From Clostridium akagii DSM 12554 (GTDB lineage Bacteria > Bacillota > Clostridia > Clostridiales > Clostridiaceae), in contig NZ_KK366009.1 of NCBI RefSeq assembly GCF_000686725.1, forward strand, positions 1 to 64,000: a stretch of DNA of 64,000 bases. Reading direction: 5' to 3'. Within the stretch, counting starts at the first letter, position 1. Each line of letters begins with the position of its first letter. A model generated the notes under the pieces. That model was not told the origin of the DNA. It saw only the letters and a program-made list of their open reading frames with translations, and did not search any database. A program made the position numbers and the translations under genes. Positions 39,183 through 47,896 of the stretch are shown here, one piece after another.

Positions 39183-39875
39183 ATGATTTATTCAACAGAA
39201 GTAGCAAGTATGATGTGCGTTGCTAAAGGACCTAATCACGGATCAGCGCCAATCCCAGAAGAAGGAAAATGGGTACAATCTAAAGAAATAAAAGATATAT
39301 CAGGTTTAACACACGGAATAGGTTGGTGTGCTCCACAACAAGGTGCATGTAAATTAACTCTTAATGTTAAAGAAGGTATTATCGAAGAAGCATTAATAGA
39401 AACAATCGGATGTTCAGGAATGACTCATTCAGCAGCTATGGCTTCAGAAATACTGCCTGGAAAAACAATTCTTGAAGCATTAAACACTGATCTTGTTTGT
39501 GATGCTATAAACACAGCAATGAGAGAATTATTCTTGCAAATAGTATACGGAAGAACTCAAACAGCTTTCTCAGAAGGTGGACTACCTATCGGAGCAGGTC
39601 TTGAGGACTTAGGAAAAGGACTTAGAAGCCAAGTTGGTACTATGTACGGAACTAAGGCTAAAGGAACAAGATATTTAGAAATGGCTGAAGGTTACGTTAA
39701 ACATGTAGCACTAGATGCTAACAATGAAGTTATAGGTTATGAATTTGTAAACTTTGGTAAAGTAATGGATATGATCAAAAAAGGCGTGGACGCTAACGAA
39801 GCAATGGAAAAAGCTACTTCAAGTTATGGTAGATTTGCAGAAGCTGTAAAAGTTATCGATCCAAGACAAGAATAA
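39183..39875 (+). CDS. NifU-like iron-sulfur scaffold-type protein, partner of GGGtGRT protein
   Basis: A 230-aa protein with GIGWCAPQQGACKLTLNVKE, IETIGCSGMTHSAAMASEIL and a GTMYGTKAKGTRYLEMAEGY segment. I recognise the family usually annotated as iron-sulfur cluster assembly scaffold, which is consistently paired with the next gene in clostridia. The cysteines at CAPQQGAC and GCSG could bind a cluster. GGAAGGAG sits close to the ATG. Codon choice is cleaner and richer in C-ending codons than in the neighbours, as in highly expressed core genes. Confidence 0.82.
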   Translation: MIYSTEVASMMCVAKGPNHGSAPIPEEGKWVQSKEIKDISGLTHGIGWCAPQQGACKLTLNVKEGIIEEALIETIGCSGMTHSAAMASEILPGKTILEALNTDLVCDAINTAMRELFLQIVYGRTQTAFSEGGLPIGAGLEDLGKGLRSQVGTMYGTKAKGTRYLEMAEGYVKHVALDANNEVIGYEFVNFGKVMDMIKKGVDANEAMEKATSSYGRFAEAVKVIDPRQE

Positions 39876-39896
39876 GAGGTAAGGAGGGAAAACATA

Positions 39897-40898
39897 ATGG
39901 CATTATTTGAAAGTTATGAAAGAAGAATTGACCAAATCATACCAGTATTAAAGAAATATGGTATGAATACAATAGAAGAAGCTAAAGCAGTTTGTGATGA
40001 AAAGGGAATAAACGTTTATGATATAGTTAGAAAAATTCAGCCAATTTGCTTTGAAAACGCGTGTTGGGCTTACACAGTAGGTGCTGCAATCGCAATTAAA
40101 AAAGGATGTACTAAAGCTGACAAAGCTTCTGAAGCAATAGGAGAAGGTTTACAAGCTTTTTGTATCCCTGGATCAGTTGCAGATGACAGAAAAGTTGGAT
40201 TAGGACATGGTAACTTAGCTGCAATGCTTTTAAGAGAAGAAACAAAATGTTTCGCATTCCTTGCAGGACACGAATCTTTTGCTGCTGCTGAAGGAGCAAT
40301 TGGACTTGCTATTGCTGCAAACAAAGTAAGAAAAGAGCCTTTAAGAGTAATACTTAACGGTCTTGGAAAAGATGCTGCATTTATAATTTCAAGAATAAAC
40401 GGATTTACATATGTTCAAACTAAATTCGATTATTATACATCAGAGCTTACAGTAGTTAAAGAAACTGCTTACTCAGATGGAGCAAGAGGTGCTGTTAGAT
40501 GTTACGGCGCTGACGATGTTAGAGAAGGCGTTGCTATAATGCATAGTGAGGGCGTTGATGTTTCAATAACAGGAAACTCAACTAACCCAACAAGATTCCA
40601 ACATCCAGTTGCTGGAACATACAAAAAAGAATGTATTAATCAAGGAAAGAAATATTTCTCAGTTGCTTCAGGTGGTGGTACTGGAAGAACACTTCACCCT
40701 GATAACATGGGAGCAGGTCCAGCTTCATACGGTATGACTGATACTATGGGAAGAATGCATTCAGATGCACAATTCGCAGGATCATCATCAGTTCCAGCTC
40801 ACGTTGAAATGATGGGTCTTATCGGAATGGGTAATAATCCAATGGTTGGAGCTACAGTTGCTGTTGCAGTTGCTGTTGAACAATCAGCTAACAAATAA
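39897..40898 (+). CDS. GGGtGRT protein
   Basis: A 333-aa protein carrying the family's name-giving motif, GGGTGRT near residue 258, followed by LHPDNMGAGPASYGMTDTMG. AAGGAGGG precedes the ATG, 21 bases after the scaffold-like gene, so the two form an operon. The family is widespread in anaerobes but its biochemical role is unsettled. Glycine- and alanine-rich segments suggest a soluble nucleotide- or cofactor-binding protein. Codon use suggests high expression. Confidence 0.85.
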   Translation: MALFESYERRIDQIIPVLKKYGMNTIEEAKAVCDEKGINVYDIVRKIQPICFENACWAYTVGAAIAIKKGCTKADKASEAIGEGLQAFCIPGSVADDRKVGLGHGNLAAMLLREETKCFAFLAGHESFAAAEGAIGLAIAANKVRKEPLRVILNGLGKDAAFIISRINGFTYVQTKFDYYTSELTVVKETAYSDGARGAVRCYGADDVREGVAIMHSEGVDVSITGNSTNPTRFQHPVAGTYKKECINQGKKYFSVASGGGTGRTLHPDNMGAGPASYGMTDTMGRMHSDAQFAGSSSVPAHVEMMGLIGMGNNPMVGATVAVAVAVEQSANK

Positions 40899-40919
40899 AA
40901 TTTTCATTTGTACAATCAT

Positions 40920-40965
40920 AAAAGACCTCATATTTAGGCTTAAATGTCTAAATATGGGGTCTTTT
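40920..40965. terminator. Strong terminator after the GGGtGRT operon
   Basis: AAAAGACCTCATATTTAG pairs with CTAAATATGGGGTCTTTT across a 10-base loop; T-rich on both sides. Confidence 0.85.
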
Positions 40966-41091
40966 GATTTTAACTATGTTTATAAAAATATAGCGCTTAT
41001 CCACAGCTTAGCCTTGTACATTAATAAATAAGTTTTTAAATTAAGCCAAATAAAATTTGTCGCTTATATAGAGATTATTTGTAATAAATGA

Positions 41092-41125
41092 TATGATATG
41101 AAATAAAAGGATATTTTATATCATA
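41092..41125. repeat. Inverted repeat upstream of metalloprotease gene
   Basis: TATGATATGAAATA (41092-41105) pairs with TATTTTATATCATA (41112-41125) with one mismatch. About 100 bases before the next start codon; could be an operator. No regulator gene is adjacent. Confidence 0.35.
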
Positions 41126-41223
41126 TACTAAAATTTGATTGAGCATTGCATCTTTATAAATTCTGTGTAATATTAAAATCAACATATATATGTAATTTTA
41201 GATTTTATTAGTAGGAGAATCTT

Positions 41224-42078
41224 ATGGAAAATAAAATAATGAATCTAGCAATTAAGGAAATGAGATCCAATAATATAAATGAAATAATCGATCAAGAAGT
41301 TTTTTTTAAAGAATATTTTAAAGTATTTTGTTATAAAAAACCATTTGACCAAGATATTATGAGTTCTCTACAAACTGATTTAGATATTGACGATGTAATT
41401 AACTTATCAAACACTCTAATTATTAAATTCAAAAAAATGGCCAATATGATGGAAAAAAATGGATTTAAAAATGATATTGGACTAATAATTTTTATTGGAG
41501 ACGGGGTTATAGATGGACATAGTATAATTATAAATAACTACTCTTATGTTTTTGTTGATTTAAAAGCAATCATGCTACGTTCTAAGGGAAAATATAATTT
41601 AGATGCTTTTATGTCACACGAAATGATTCACGCAGCACATTATGATTTAAATAAAGAGTTCTATCCAGATAATTATAATTTAATTGATGATAAATATTTT
41701 AGAACATTAATTGTAGAAGGTATGGCTACATATATGAGTATGATACTATTTGGCATACCGGAAAATTCAGCATATTGGTTTGGATTGTTAGAGAATAATG
41801 AAGTTGGTGAATGGATTACTAATTGCAAAAAAATGAAAACAAATATGGGGATAAATCTTAAAAAAATAATTGATGATGAAGAATTTGATAATAGCATATA
41901 TAATAAATTATTTTGTGTCAAAACTCAAAAATTCACGTCTTATAGAACAGGATATTATTATGGATGTGAAATAATAAAAAACATAAGTTATGAAAATAGT
42001 ATTAATGGAGTATTTAGGCTTGAGTTTAATAATATTAAAAAATATATAAATGCTTATTTTAAAATAGTAATTGTGTAA
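41224..42078 (+). CDS. Putative zinc metalloprotease (DUF2268-like), cytoplasmic
   Basis: A 284-aa protein with the zincin motif HEMIH near residue 132 and a downstream Glu in VEGMATYMSMILFG near 164, the usual third metal ligand of gluzincins. The region before it (IGLIIFIGDGVIDGH, then SYVFVDLKAIM) fits the strand that lines the active site. No signal peptide. I take it as a DUF2268-type predicted Zn-dependent protease; the substrate is unknown. TAGGAG precedes the ATG. The gene stands alone after a strong terminator. Confidence 0.7.
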   Translation: MENKIMNLAIKEMRSNNINEIIDQEVFFKEYFKVFCYKKPFDQDIMSSLQTDLDIDDVINLSNTLIIKFKKMANMMEKNGFKNDIGLIIFIGDGVIDGHSIIINNYSYVFVDLKAIMLRSKGKYNLDAFMSHEMIHAAHYDLNKEFYPDNYNLIDDKYFRTLIVEGMATYMSMILFGIPENSAYWFGLLENNEVGEWITNCKKMKTNMGINLKKIIDDEEFDNSIYNKLFCVKTQKFTSYRTGYYYGCEIIKNISYENSINGVFRLEFNNIKKYINAYFKIVIV

Positions 42079-42126
42079 ATAATTATGAATTAATTATAGG
42101 AACTATGATATTTAATTGGGGGTTAT

Positions 42127-42684
42127 ATGGCTAGTAATAAAAAAACTATAATATATTGTGTTTTGATATTAATAATATCTCTAATTTTCATAGCAGGTTA
42201 TGTGGCAAAACATAGTAAAGAGAATGATTCTTCAAAATCTGTGCAGCAAGTTACCGATAATGCTAGGGTGATTTCTACCATGGAACTTAAAAGTATAGCA
42301 AGGGGGGGAGTTGTTAGTTTAGTAGATGATTCGCCTGCCGCATTTTCATGGGCGCCAAGAAATCAAAAAATTACTTTGAGTGAAATTACATATTGGCTAC
42401 ATGGAGCCACAATATACAGAGGCAAAATCCCAAAATCACAAAATGTTGCTTTATTTAAAGCAAATGTCGGACCTTCAATACTTAATATATCTTATTCAAA
42501 TAAAGTTAATATAACTATACAACCAGCTTTCTATCTTGGTTCAAAGAATGCTCTTAATATTCAATATATTAGAGATGTACTTCAACTTAATAATGATGGG
42601 AAAAAAAGTTATATTCAATCTAAACAGTTGTTCAACTGGCTGAAAAATGACAAGTGGAAAACGGAATTTGAAATGAAACACTAA
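42127..42684 (+). CDS. Membrane-anchored protein of unknown function
   Basis: A 185-aa protein: basic N-terminus, one hydrophobic span (about 8-28, IIYCVLILIISLIFIAGYVA) and an extracytoplasmic region of about 155 residues. The hydrophobic segment has no lipobox, so it is probably a membrane anchor. I do not recognise the outer domain. GGGGG precedes the ATG. It is followed closely by the metallo-beta-lactamase-fold gene, perhaps co-transcribed. Confidence 0.6.
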   Translation: MASNKKTIIYCVLILIISLIFIAGYVAKHSKENDSSKSVQQVTDNARVISTMELKSIARGGVVSLVDDSPAAFSWAPRNQKITLSEITYWLHGATIYRGKIPKSQNVALFKANVGPSILNISYSNKVNITIQPAFYLGSKNALNIQYIRDVLQLNNDGKKSYIQSKQLFNWLKNDKWKTEFEMKH

Positions 42685-42723
42685 ATGTTACCATATTAAT
42701 GTAAATATACAAGGAGTGATGTT

Positions 42724-43425
42724 GTGAATAAATTATATTTTTTAGGGAGAGGATCAGGATATAATACTAAAGAAGGAAATACCTCTGCTTATTTGAAAAA
42801 GAATGAGACATTATTACTTATAGATTGTGGGGAATCTGTATTTAAAACAATTGTAGAAAAAAATTTAATTGCGAGAGTAAAATATATTCATGTATTAATT
42901 ACACATATGCACTCAGATCATGTAGGTTCCTTAGCCAGTTTCATTGGATTTTGCTATTGGAAGTACAAGATAGTAACAAACGTTTATTTTTATGAAAAAG
43001 ATAAAGTAAGGAGTTTTTTAGAACTTCTTGGCTTGATTGAAGACGAGAGTTTTATGATAATGGATACTAAAAATAGAAAAATAGATTCTTTGGATTTGGA
43101 GATTTTCCCTTCACTAACTAAGCATTCTAAAACAATTAATACATATTCTTATACATTAAAATTTTATGAGGGAAATGATATTTTTTATAGTGGAGATACA
43201 TATGAAACTAATTTTGACGTAATCCCTTTTTTGAAGTTAGGTAATATAATATATCATGATACGTGCCTTAAGGACTTTAAGGGTAATGTACACACATCAC
43301 TAAGGGTTTTAAGTGAAATTATTCCTAAAAAATATAGAAAACAAGTCTATTGTATTCATATCGATGGAGAAAATTTCGTGGAGAAAGCTGAAAAACAAGG
43401 GTTTAATGTAGTTAATGTAATTTAA
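42724..43425 (+). CDS. Metallo-beta-lactamase-fold hydrolase
   Basis: A 233-aa protein with THMHSDHVGS, the HxHxDH zinc motif, and later SLTKHS, FYSGDTYETNFD (metal-binding Asp) and a final CIHIDGE. The layout resembles RNase Z-like and phosphodiesterase-type MBL hydrolases rather than true beta-lactamases. The start is GTG at 42724 with AAGGAGTG upstream. Substrate unknown. A degenerate partial copy of its middle lies at 49195-49285. Confidence 0.8.
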   Translation: MNKLYFLGRGSGYNTKEGNTSAYLKKNETLLLIDCGESVFKTIVEKNLIARVKYIHVLITHMHSDHVGSLASFIGFCYWKYKIVTNVYFYEKDKVRSFLELLGLIEDESFMIMDTKNRKIDSLDLEIFPSLTKHSKTINTYSYTLKFYEGNDIFYSGDTYETNFDVIPFLKLGNIIYHDTCLKDFKGNVHTSLRVLSEIIPKKYRKQVYCIHIDGENFVEKAEKQGFNVVNVI

Positions 43426-43529
43426 ATAATTTATATATTGTTTTTTTGCGTAAAAGCTTAATACTTTTTATAAAGATAATAAAATCATTACTATATGAAG
43501 GCACTATTGCTAAAAAAGGAGGAGAATAT

Positions 43530-44222
43530 ATGACTGAATCAAAAGCTTGGGATTGGAGCAAAAATGAAAGTAACCAATGGTTAATTCCAACAATAGAGTC
43601 ATGTTATTTAACTGAATCATGGAAATCAAAAGGATTTAAAAAGTTTCTTGATTTAGGATGCGGATTGGGGAGACACTCAATTTATTTTGCACAAAAAGGA
43701 TTTGAAGTGAATTCTGTAGACTTATCCGATTATGCTGTAAATCACTTAAAAAACTGGGCAGAGAAAGAACGTTTAAATATTACAGCAGACGTATGCGACA
43801 TGCTTAACCTACCATTTGCTAATGGTACATTTGATTGTATAATAGCTTACAATGTTATCTATCATGCAGATACTCAAGGGTTTATTAAATCCCTTGAAGA
43901 AATAAAGAGAGTATTAAAAAACAAAGGAGAATTATTTATTACCCTACTCTCAAAAGATAGTTTGACATATCAAAATGCTGATCTGTATAAACATATTGAT
44001 AATAATACTATCTTGAGAGATGAAGATGACACAGAAATGAATGTTCCTCATTTTTATGTTGATATTGAAGATATAAGAAAATATTTTGTTGAATTTGATT
44101 TTATTAACATACCTGTGGAACAAACAGAGTATAACCTGAAAAATACAGAAAATATGTCTAAACATTTCAATTTGATTGTTAAAAAAAGGGGAACTAAAAA
44201 AGTTATGGGAAAATGCCGATAA
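43530..44222 (+). CDS. Class I SAM-dependent methyltransferase
   Basis: A 230-aa methyltransferase with FLDLGCGLGRHSIYFAQKGF (SAM motif I), VDLSDYAVNHL, CDMLNLPFANGTFDCIIAY and a later FITLLSKDS strand. GGAGGAG right before the ATG at 43530 sets the start; an upstream in-frame candidate at 43446 has none. The family covers small-molecule methyltransferases of unknown substrate. The C-terminus ends in KKRGTKKVMGKCR, possibly altered because decayed sequence follows immediately. Confidence 0.8.
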   Translation: MTESKAWDWSKNESNQWLIPTIESCYLTESWKSKGFKKFLDLGCGLGRHSIYFAQKGFEVNSVDLSDYAVNHLKNWAEKERLNITADVCDMLNLPFANGTFDCIIAYNVIYHADTQGFIKSLEEIKRVLKNKGELFITLLSKDSLTYQNADLYKHIDNNTILRDEDDTEMNVPHFYVDIEDIRKYFVEFDFINIPVEQTEYNLKNTENMSKHFNLIVKKRGTKKVMGKCR

Positions 44223-44264
44223 TCGTTTTGATGAGATTGAATTTATGGAAAAGAAAGATGAAAA

Positions 44265-44432
44265 GGAAATATTTTAGGTGTTTGGGGATTAATGAGTGAT
44301 ATTTCAAGAAATTTCAAACCTTGGGAAGACAATTTTACAAAAGGGTTATATTTAGAAAGTGATGTAGTTGATTATAATTGCCCTAAAGAAAATGGGCAAT
44401 TGTATTTATTTTTCCCAATCAGAAGTATATAA
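44265..44432 (+). pseudogene. GyrI-like effector-binding domain fragment
   Basis: The frame reads GNILGVWGLMSDISRNFKPW, then EDNFTKGLYLESDVVDYNCP, and ends in YLFFPIRSI. The GVWG.MSD.S..F.PWEDNF.KG core is typical of GyrI/AraC-type effector-binding domains. The upstream half (FDEIEFMEKKDEKE) is in another frame and the end is cut. No start site of its own. Confidence 0.55.
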
Positions 44433-44494
44433 CTATCCATTATATTAGGTAAATATAAGTTAAATTTGATTTTCAGTTTGCTCGAGGTAAATAG

Positions 44495-44590
44495 TGGTTT
44501 GAGCCGGGTGCGTGAAAACACGAAAGACTGGTTATTAGGTGGAAAGATGCATAAGACTCCATTCCTACCCGACTAATAATTATAGTAATA
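44495..44590 (+). other. Probable orphan 3' end of a group II intron (domains V-VI)
   Basis: A segment starting GAGCCGGGTGCGTGAAAACA, followed by GACTGGTT and then a second helix ending CATTCCTACCCGAC, resembles group II intron domain V (GAGCCGG...GGTT) and a domain VI with the unpaired A near CTACCCGAC. No maturase gene lies upstream, so only the tail would remain. The rest of 44433-44700 has no gene that I can support. Confidence 0.45.
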
Positions 44591-44703
44591 AAAGTAAGCG
44601 TATTTAAGACATCATATTAATTTATTATTGGCCAATCGTAAATTATTGTTCACTAAATATATTTTATAATTAGATTGAATTTTATAAATATGGAGGTTTA
44701 TAT

Positions 44704-45036
44704 ATGTCTAACAATAGAAAGTTAGTTTTATATATTGCAACAAGTTTAGATGGTTACATAGCGACAGAAGATGATTCTTTGGAATGGTTGTTTAAAACTG
44801 AAGGTGAAGGAGATAATGGATATTCTGAATTCTACAACACAGTTGATACTATTCTAATTGGTAGAAGAACTTATGACTGGATTATTGAGAAAGAAAAAGG
44901 TGAATTTCCTTATAAGAATAAAAAGTGTTATGTATTTTCTAAATCAGAAAAAGGCAAGAATGAAAATGTAGAATTTATTAATCAGGATGTAGTGGAATTT
45001 ACAAATAAAATCAAAAGACTGGATGGAGGAAGGTGA
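44704..45036 (+). pseudogene. Dihydrofolate-reductase-like (RibD C-terminal) protein, C-terminally truncated
   Basis: A 110-codon frame with LVLYIATSLDGYIATEDDSL, TILIGRRTYDWI and KKCYVFSKSE, the N-terminal two thirds of the YyaP/YwjB-type DHFR-like family. Complete proteins run to about 170-180 aa with a VGGG motif; here the frame ends at KIKRLDGGR, and the next gene overlaps its end. TGGAGG precedes the ATG. It may still be translated, but it lacks part of the cofactor site. Confidence 0.65.
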
Positions 45037-45413
45037 ATCTGATTATGGAACGAGAAAAAATTATTAAAAACTATTTTCAGTCTTGGTTAAATAAGAATGG
45101 TTTGCTATTAAAAGAAATTTTTGATTCAAAAGCAATCTACAGTGAATGTTATGGACCTGAGTACATTGGAGTAGAAGTTATTCAAAAATGGTTTGAAGAG
45201 TGGAATAAAAGAGGAACAGTAAAAGTGTGGGATATAAAGCAATTTATTCATGAAGGAAATATGATTGCAGTTGAATGGTATTTCAAATGTGAATATGATG
45301 GAAATATAGGAGAATTTGATGGTGTATCACTGATTGAATTTAATGGTGATAATCATATAGTAAGGTTAAAAGAATTTCAATCTAAAATCCCACATTACTT
45401 TCCTTATAAATAA
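45033..45413 (+). CDS. SnoaL-like / NTF2-fold protein
   Basis: A protein of 126 aa from GTG at 45033, or 122 aa from ATG at 45045. GGAGG lies four bases before the GTG and 16 before the ATG, so the start is uncertain. The sequence (KIIKNYFQSWLNKNGLLLKE, later WFEEWNKRGTVKVWDIKQFI and IAVEWYFKCEYDG) fits a SnoaL-like polyketide-cyclase or ketosteroid-isomerase fold of the stand-alone kind. Such proteins are often of unknown function. It overlaps the truncated DHFR-like frame by four bases. Confidence 0.65.
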   Translation: MNLIMEREKIIKNYFQSWLNKNGLLLKEIFDSKAIYSECYGPEYIGVEVIQKWFEEWNKRGTVKVWDIKQFIHEGNMIAVEWYFKCEYDGNIGEFDGVSLIEFNGDNHIVRLKEFQSKIPHYFPYK

Positions 45414-45479
45414 AATGACAATAAAAGAAAGAATTTATTTTCTCTTATGAAAAATTCAAGATAGAAATATCAGAAAATT

Positions 45480-45584
45480 TAGTGAAGGTAAGCAAAATGG
45501 ATCAAGGTGTATAAACTGTAATTATTGTATGATAGGAGTAGAAGAACGTCCACTTAAATGTTATAATGGACGCACACTAAAATA
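45480..45584 (+). pseudogene. Cysteine-rich C-terminal scrap of an unidentified protein
   Basis: The frame SEGKQNGSRCINCNYCMIGV, then EERPLKCYNGR, ends at a stop near 45584. The CxxCxxC plus C spacing suggests a metal or Fe-S site, as at the end of some flavin oxidoreductases. There is no start. At 45621-45674 a strong GAGGAGGT site is followed by a frame of only 17 codons (MLPLELEKSNSLFLSGL), perhaps the start of another broken gene. Confidence 0.3.
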
Positions 45585-45669
45585 AATTACGTTACATTAT
45601 TCACTAATTGAGGAGGTAGAAATGCTTCCTTTAGAATTGGAAAAATCAAATTCACTGTTTTTATCTGGA

Positions 45670-47055
45670 TTATAAGTTTGGATCTTCTACAATTTTCTTT
45701 AAGGAAGCAATTATGTTAGGTTTTAATCTATTTGCATAAGTTTCTTTTCTTATAGCTGGAATTTTAACCATTAGAATCAATATTAAGTTTTTTATCCTAG
45801 ATTTATAGTTCTTTTGGGGAAAATCATATATATTAAGTTCCCTGTAAGCCTTATAGTCAGCGATAAACGGGAATCTTAAATTTCCCCATATTTCATCTCT
45901 AGCTATCTTCCAAAAACCTGTTCCAAGAAAGGTATAAGGCTTATGGTAATCCATAATTGAAAAATGAGTAACATTCAGTGCTAAAGAATATAACTGTTCA
46001 TCAATTTCCTTAGATGTTTTTTGCTCATCAGTTACAAATCCTACTATGTTTGACATCTGCCATTGTGCATATCCTTCTAGCATTTCCATTAAATTAGGTA
46101 TCTGCCTTAGAGGACCGGATATTATAAATCCTAGTTGCTTGCCAGAAAGAGAGGGTGTGTGTGCATTAAAAAATGATCTATCAAAGTATCTTTTCCAGAT
46201 AGAAGATAAATACCTGTCTTTAATGGTGCCAGCAAAGATTATTATATCAGCAGTCTTCATTTTGCTATTATAAAAGTCAATAAAACCATCTTTACCAGTG
46301 TAAGCACATGTAAAATCGTATCCACACCTTATGCATCCTAGGCACCCGCCTTTTATATCTATATCTTTAAGACTTATTAGCTCGATATTACTAGAGAATG
46401 AGTTTCTAAATTGTTCTATCATGTTTTTTAAATTACTGTCTTCTAAAGAATCAGTTACTATAACCATTTTTTTACTCAAAACATCTATTTTACCAGAATT
46501 TGTTTCGGAATTATATTGTATTGGCGAATAGTTTATTGAGCTATAATTTTTAAAAGTGACTCTTCTATTTTCTATTGCATCAAAATAGTTCTGGGCAAAT
46601 TGTAACAAATTTTTTCTTTCACTTTCTTTTTCTAAATCGTCCATATGTGCTGAGAAGTAATCTACATAGTTCATATTTAAATCATCACAAATAGAATTCA
46701 TATAATTTATTGCAGTATGGTCAAGTAACTTAACTGATGTAGCTAAAATTGAAGTATATATTCCCTTAAAGGCAGCTTCTACATTTCTTTCAAAAATTAA
46801 TTCTATAAATCTTTTATATTGTGAAGAAACAAGGAAAAAATAAAGAGGAAATCCCCAAATAACTCCATCACTGCTCTTAATTTCATTAATGATATCATCA
46901 AAAACTTTTTTATCTTTTTCTATCTGACCAATTCTTTCAGCAATATTAATTATTTTTAATTCATGTTGGCTAAATTTTTTTTGAATATATTTAATATACT
47001 GCATTGTAGCACTGAGGTCACCTTTAGGACTTCCATTTAATACTATGATTTTCAT
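45670..47055 (-). CDS. Tandem flavodoxin-like NAD(P)H-dependent oxidoreductase
   Basis: A 461-aa protein with two flavodoxin-fold halves. The first (1-185) has IIVLNGSPKGDLSATMQYI and GVIWGFPLYFF; the second (195-400) has KKMVIVTDSL, GGCLGCIRCGYDFTCAYTGK and DIIIFAGTIKDRYLSS. The cysteine-containing segment resembles the FMN/Fe-S region of iron-sulfur flavoproteins. The C-terminus adds about 60 residues with a hydrophobic stretch (IKNLILILMVKIPAI). Third gene of a - strand operon with a PadR regulator and a flavodoxin/ferredoxin protein; probably part of an electron-transfer or reductive detoxification route. Confidence 0.8.
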   Translation of the reverse strand: MKIIVLNGSPKGDLSATMQYIKYIQKKFSQHELKIINIAERIGQIEKDKKVFDDIINEIKSSDGVIWGFPLYFFLVSSQYKRFIELIFERNVEAAFKGIYTSILATSVKLLDHTAINYMNSICDDLNMNYVDYFSAHMDDLEKESERKNLLQFAQNYFDAIENRRVTFKNYSSINYSPIQYNSETNSGKIDVLSKKMVIVTDSLEDSNLKNMIEQFRNSFSSNIELISLKDIDIKGGCLGCIRCGYDFTCAYTGKDGFIDFYNSKMKTADIIIFAGTIKDRYLSSIWKRYFDRSFFNAHTPSLSGKQLGFIISGPLRQIPNLMEMLEGYAQWQMSNIVGFVTDEQKTSKEIDEQLYSLALNVTHFSIMDYHKPYTFLGTGFWKIARDEIWGNLRFPFIADYKAYRELNIYDFPQKNYKSRIKNLILILMVKIPAIRKETYANRLKPNIIASLKKIVEDPNL

Positions 47056-47077
47056 ATAAAAACATCTCCTATTTGAA

Positions 47078-47869
47078 TTATTTTTTTATCAAATCATCTA
47101 AGTTAACATAAGGATTTTTATATCTGAATTTGCCAGAAGTTTTATTTAAATATTGTATTGATTGCTGGGGGCATAAATTTATACATCGAAAACATTGTTC
47201 ACATTTATGCAGCCAAACAGGTTTACCCTTTCTTAATTTAATATTCTGAACTGGGCATATTTTTTCACACAATCCACATGAAATACATTTATTATCAGTG
47301 GAAAAAGGTATGTCCAGCCATGGAAAAATAAAAGATACAAAGTGATTAATAAGTCCAGTATTTATAATACGTTGATTGAGAGGACCTCTTTCAATTTCAC
47401 ATTCATTTTCATCTTTTATAAGTAATGATATTTCGTCCAATCTTTTTTCTGAGGCAGTAAATAAAGGTTTTAAGTTATCCATAGAATGTTCCTTTTGTGA
47501 AAGTGTATAACTATTAGGCATAATTACTGAAAATCCTGCTGAAAGTTTTAACCTTCTAGAACGAAGTCTATTAGCTAATATCATTAAAGAACCAGCTACT
47601 TGTGTATGATTAGTAGCTATAGCAAACAAATAATTAATCTTATTTGTTTTTGATATTTTTTTAATGAATTTAGATACTATTTGAGGAATACCCCAAATAT
47701 ACACAGGATAAACAATACCAACTCTTTCTGAAGAAAATAAAATCCCACTATTTTCTTTTATAGCACTAGTAATTGGTATGACTTCTGTATGTCCTAACTT
47801 CTCAGCTAAATTCTTCGCTACTTTTAATGAGTTTCCTGTTCCAGAAAAATAATAAATTGTAGTTTTCAT
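47078..47869 (-). CDS. EFR1-type flavodoxin-ferredoxin fusion protein
   Basis: A 263-aa protein. The N-terminal flavodoxin part begins TTIYYFSGTGNSLKVAKNLA (FMN-binding P-loop SGTGNS). The C-terminal part holds two 4Fe-4S motifs, CISCGLCEKICP (near 195) and CEQCFRCINLCP (near 222). The product should carry electrons between an Fe-S partner and FMN. Middle gene of the PadR operon, 27 bases after the regulator and 22 before the tandem flavodoxin, which may be its redox partner. Confidence 0.87.
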   Translation of the reverse strand: MKTTIYYFSGTGNSLKVAKNLAEKLGHTEVIPITSAIKENSGILFSSERVGIVYPVYIWGIPQIVSKFIKKISKTNKINYLFAIATNHTQVAGSLMILANRLRSRRLKLSAGFSVIMPNSYTLSQKEHSMDNLKPLFTASEKRLDEISLLIKDENECEIERGPLNQRIINTGLINHFVSFIFPWLDIPFSTDNKCISCGLCEKICPVQNIKLRKGKPVWLHKCEQCFRCINLCPQQSIQYLNKTSGKFRYKNPYVNLDDLIKK

Positions 47870-47896
47870 AATTTTCCCCCTGGTATAGTTTTCTTT

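Noticed and set aside
40070-40324. Long - strand frames opposite the GGGtGRT gene
   Set aside because: They are antisense to a well-supported gene and arise from its codon bias.
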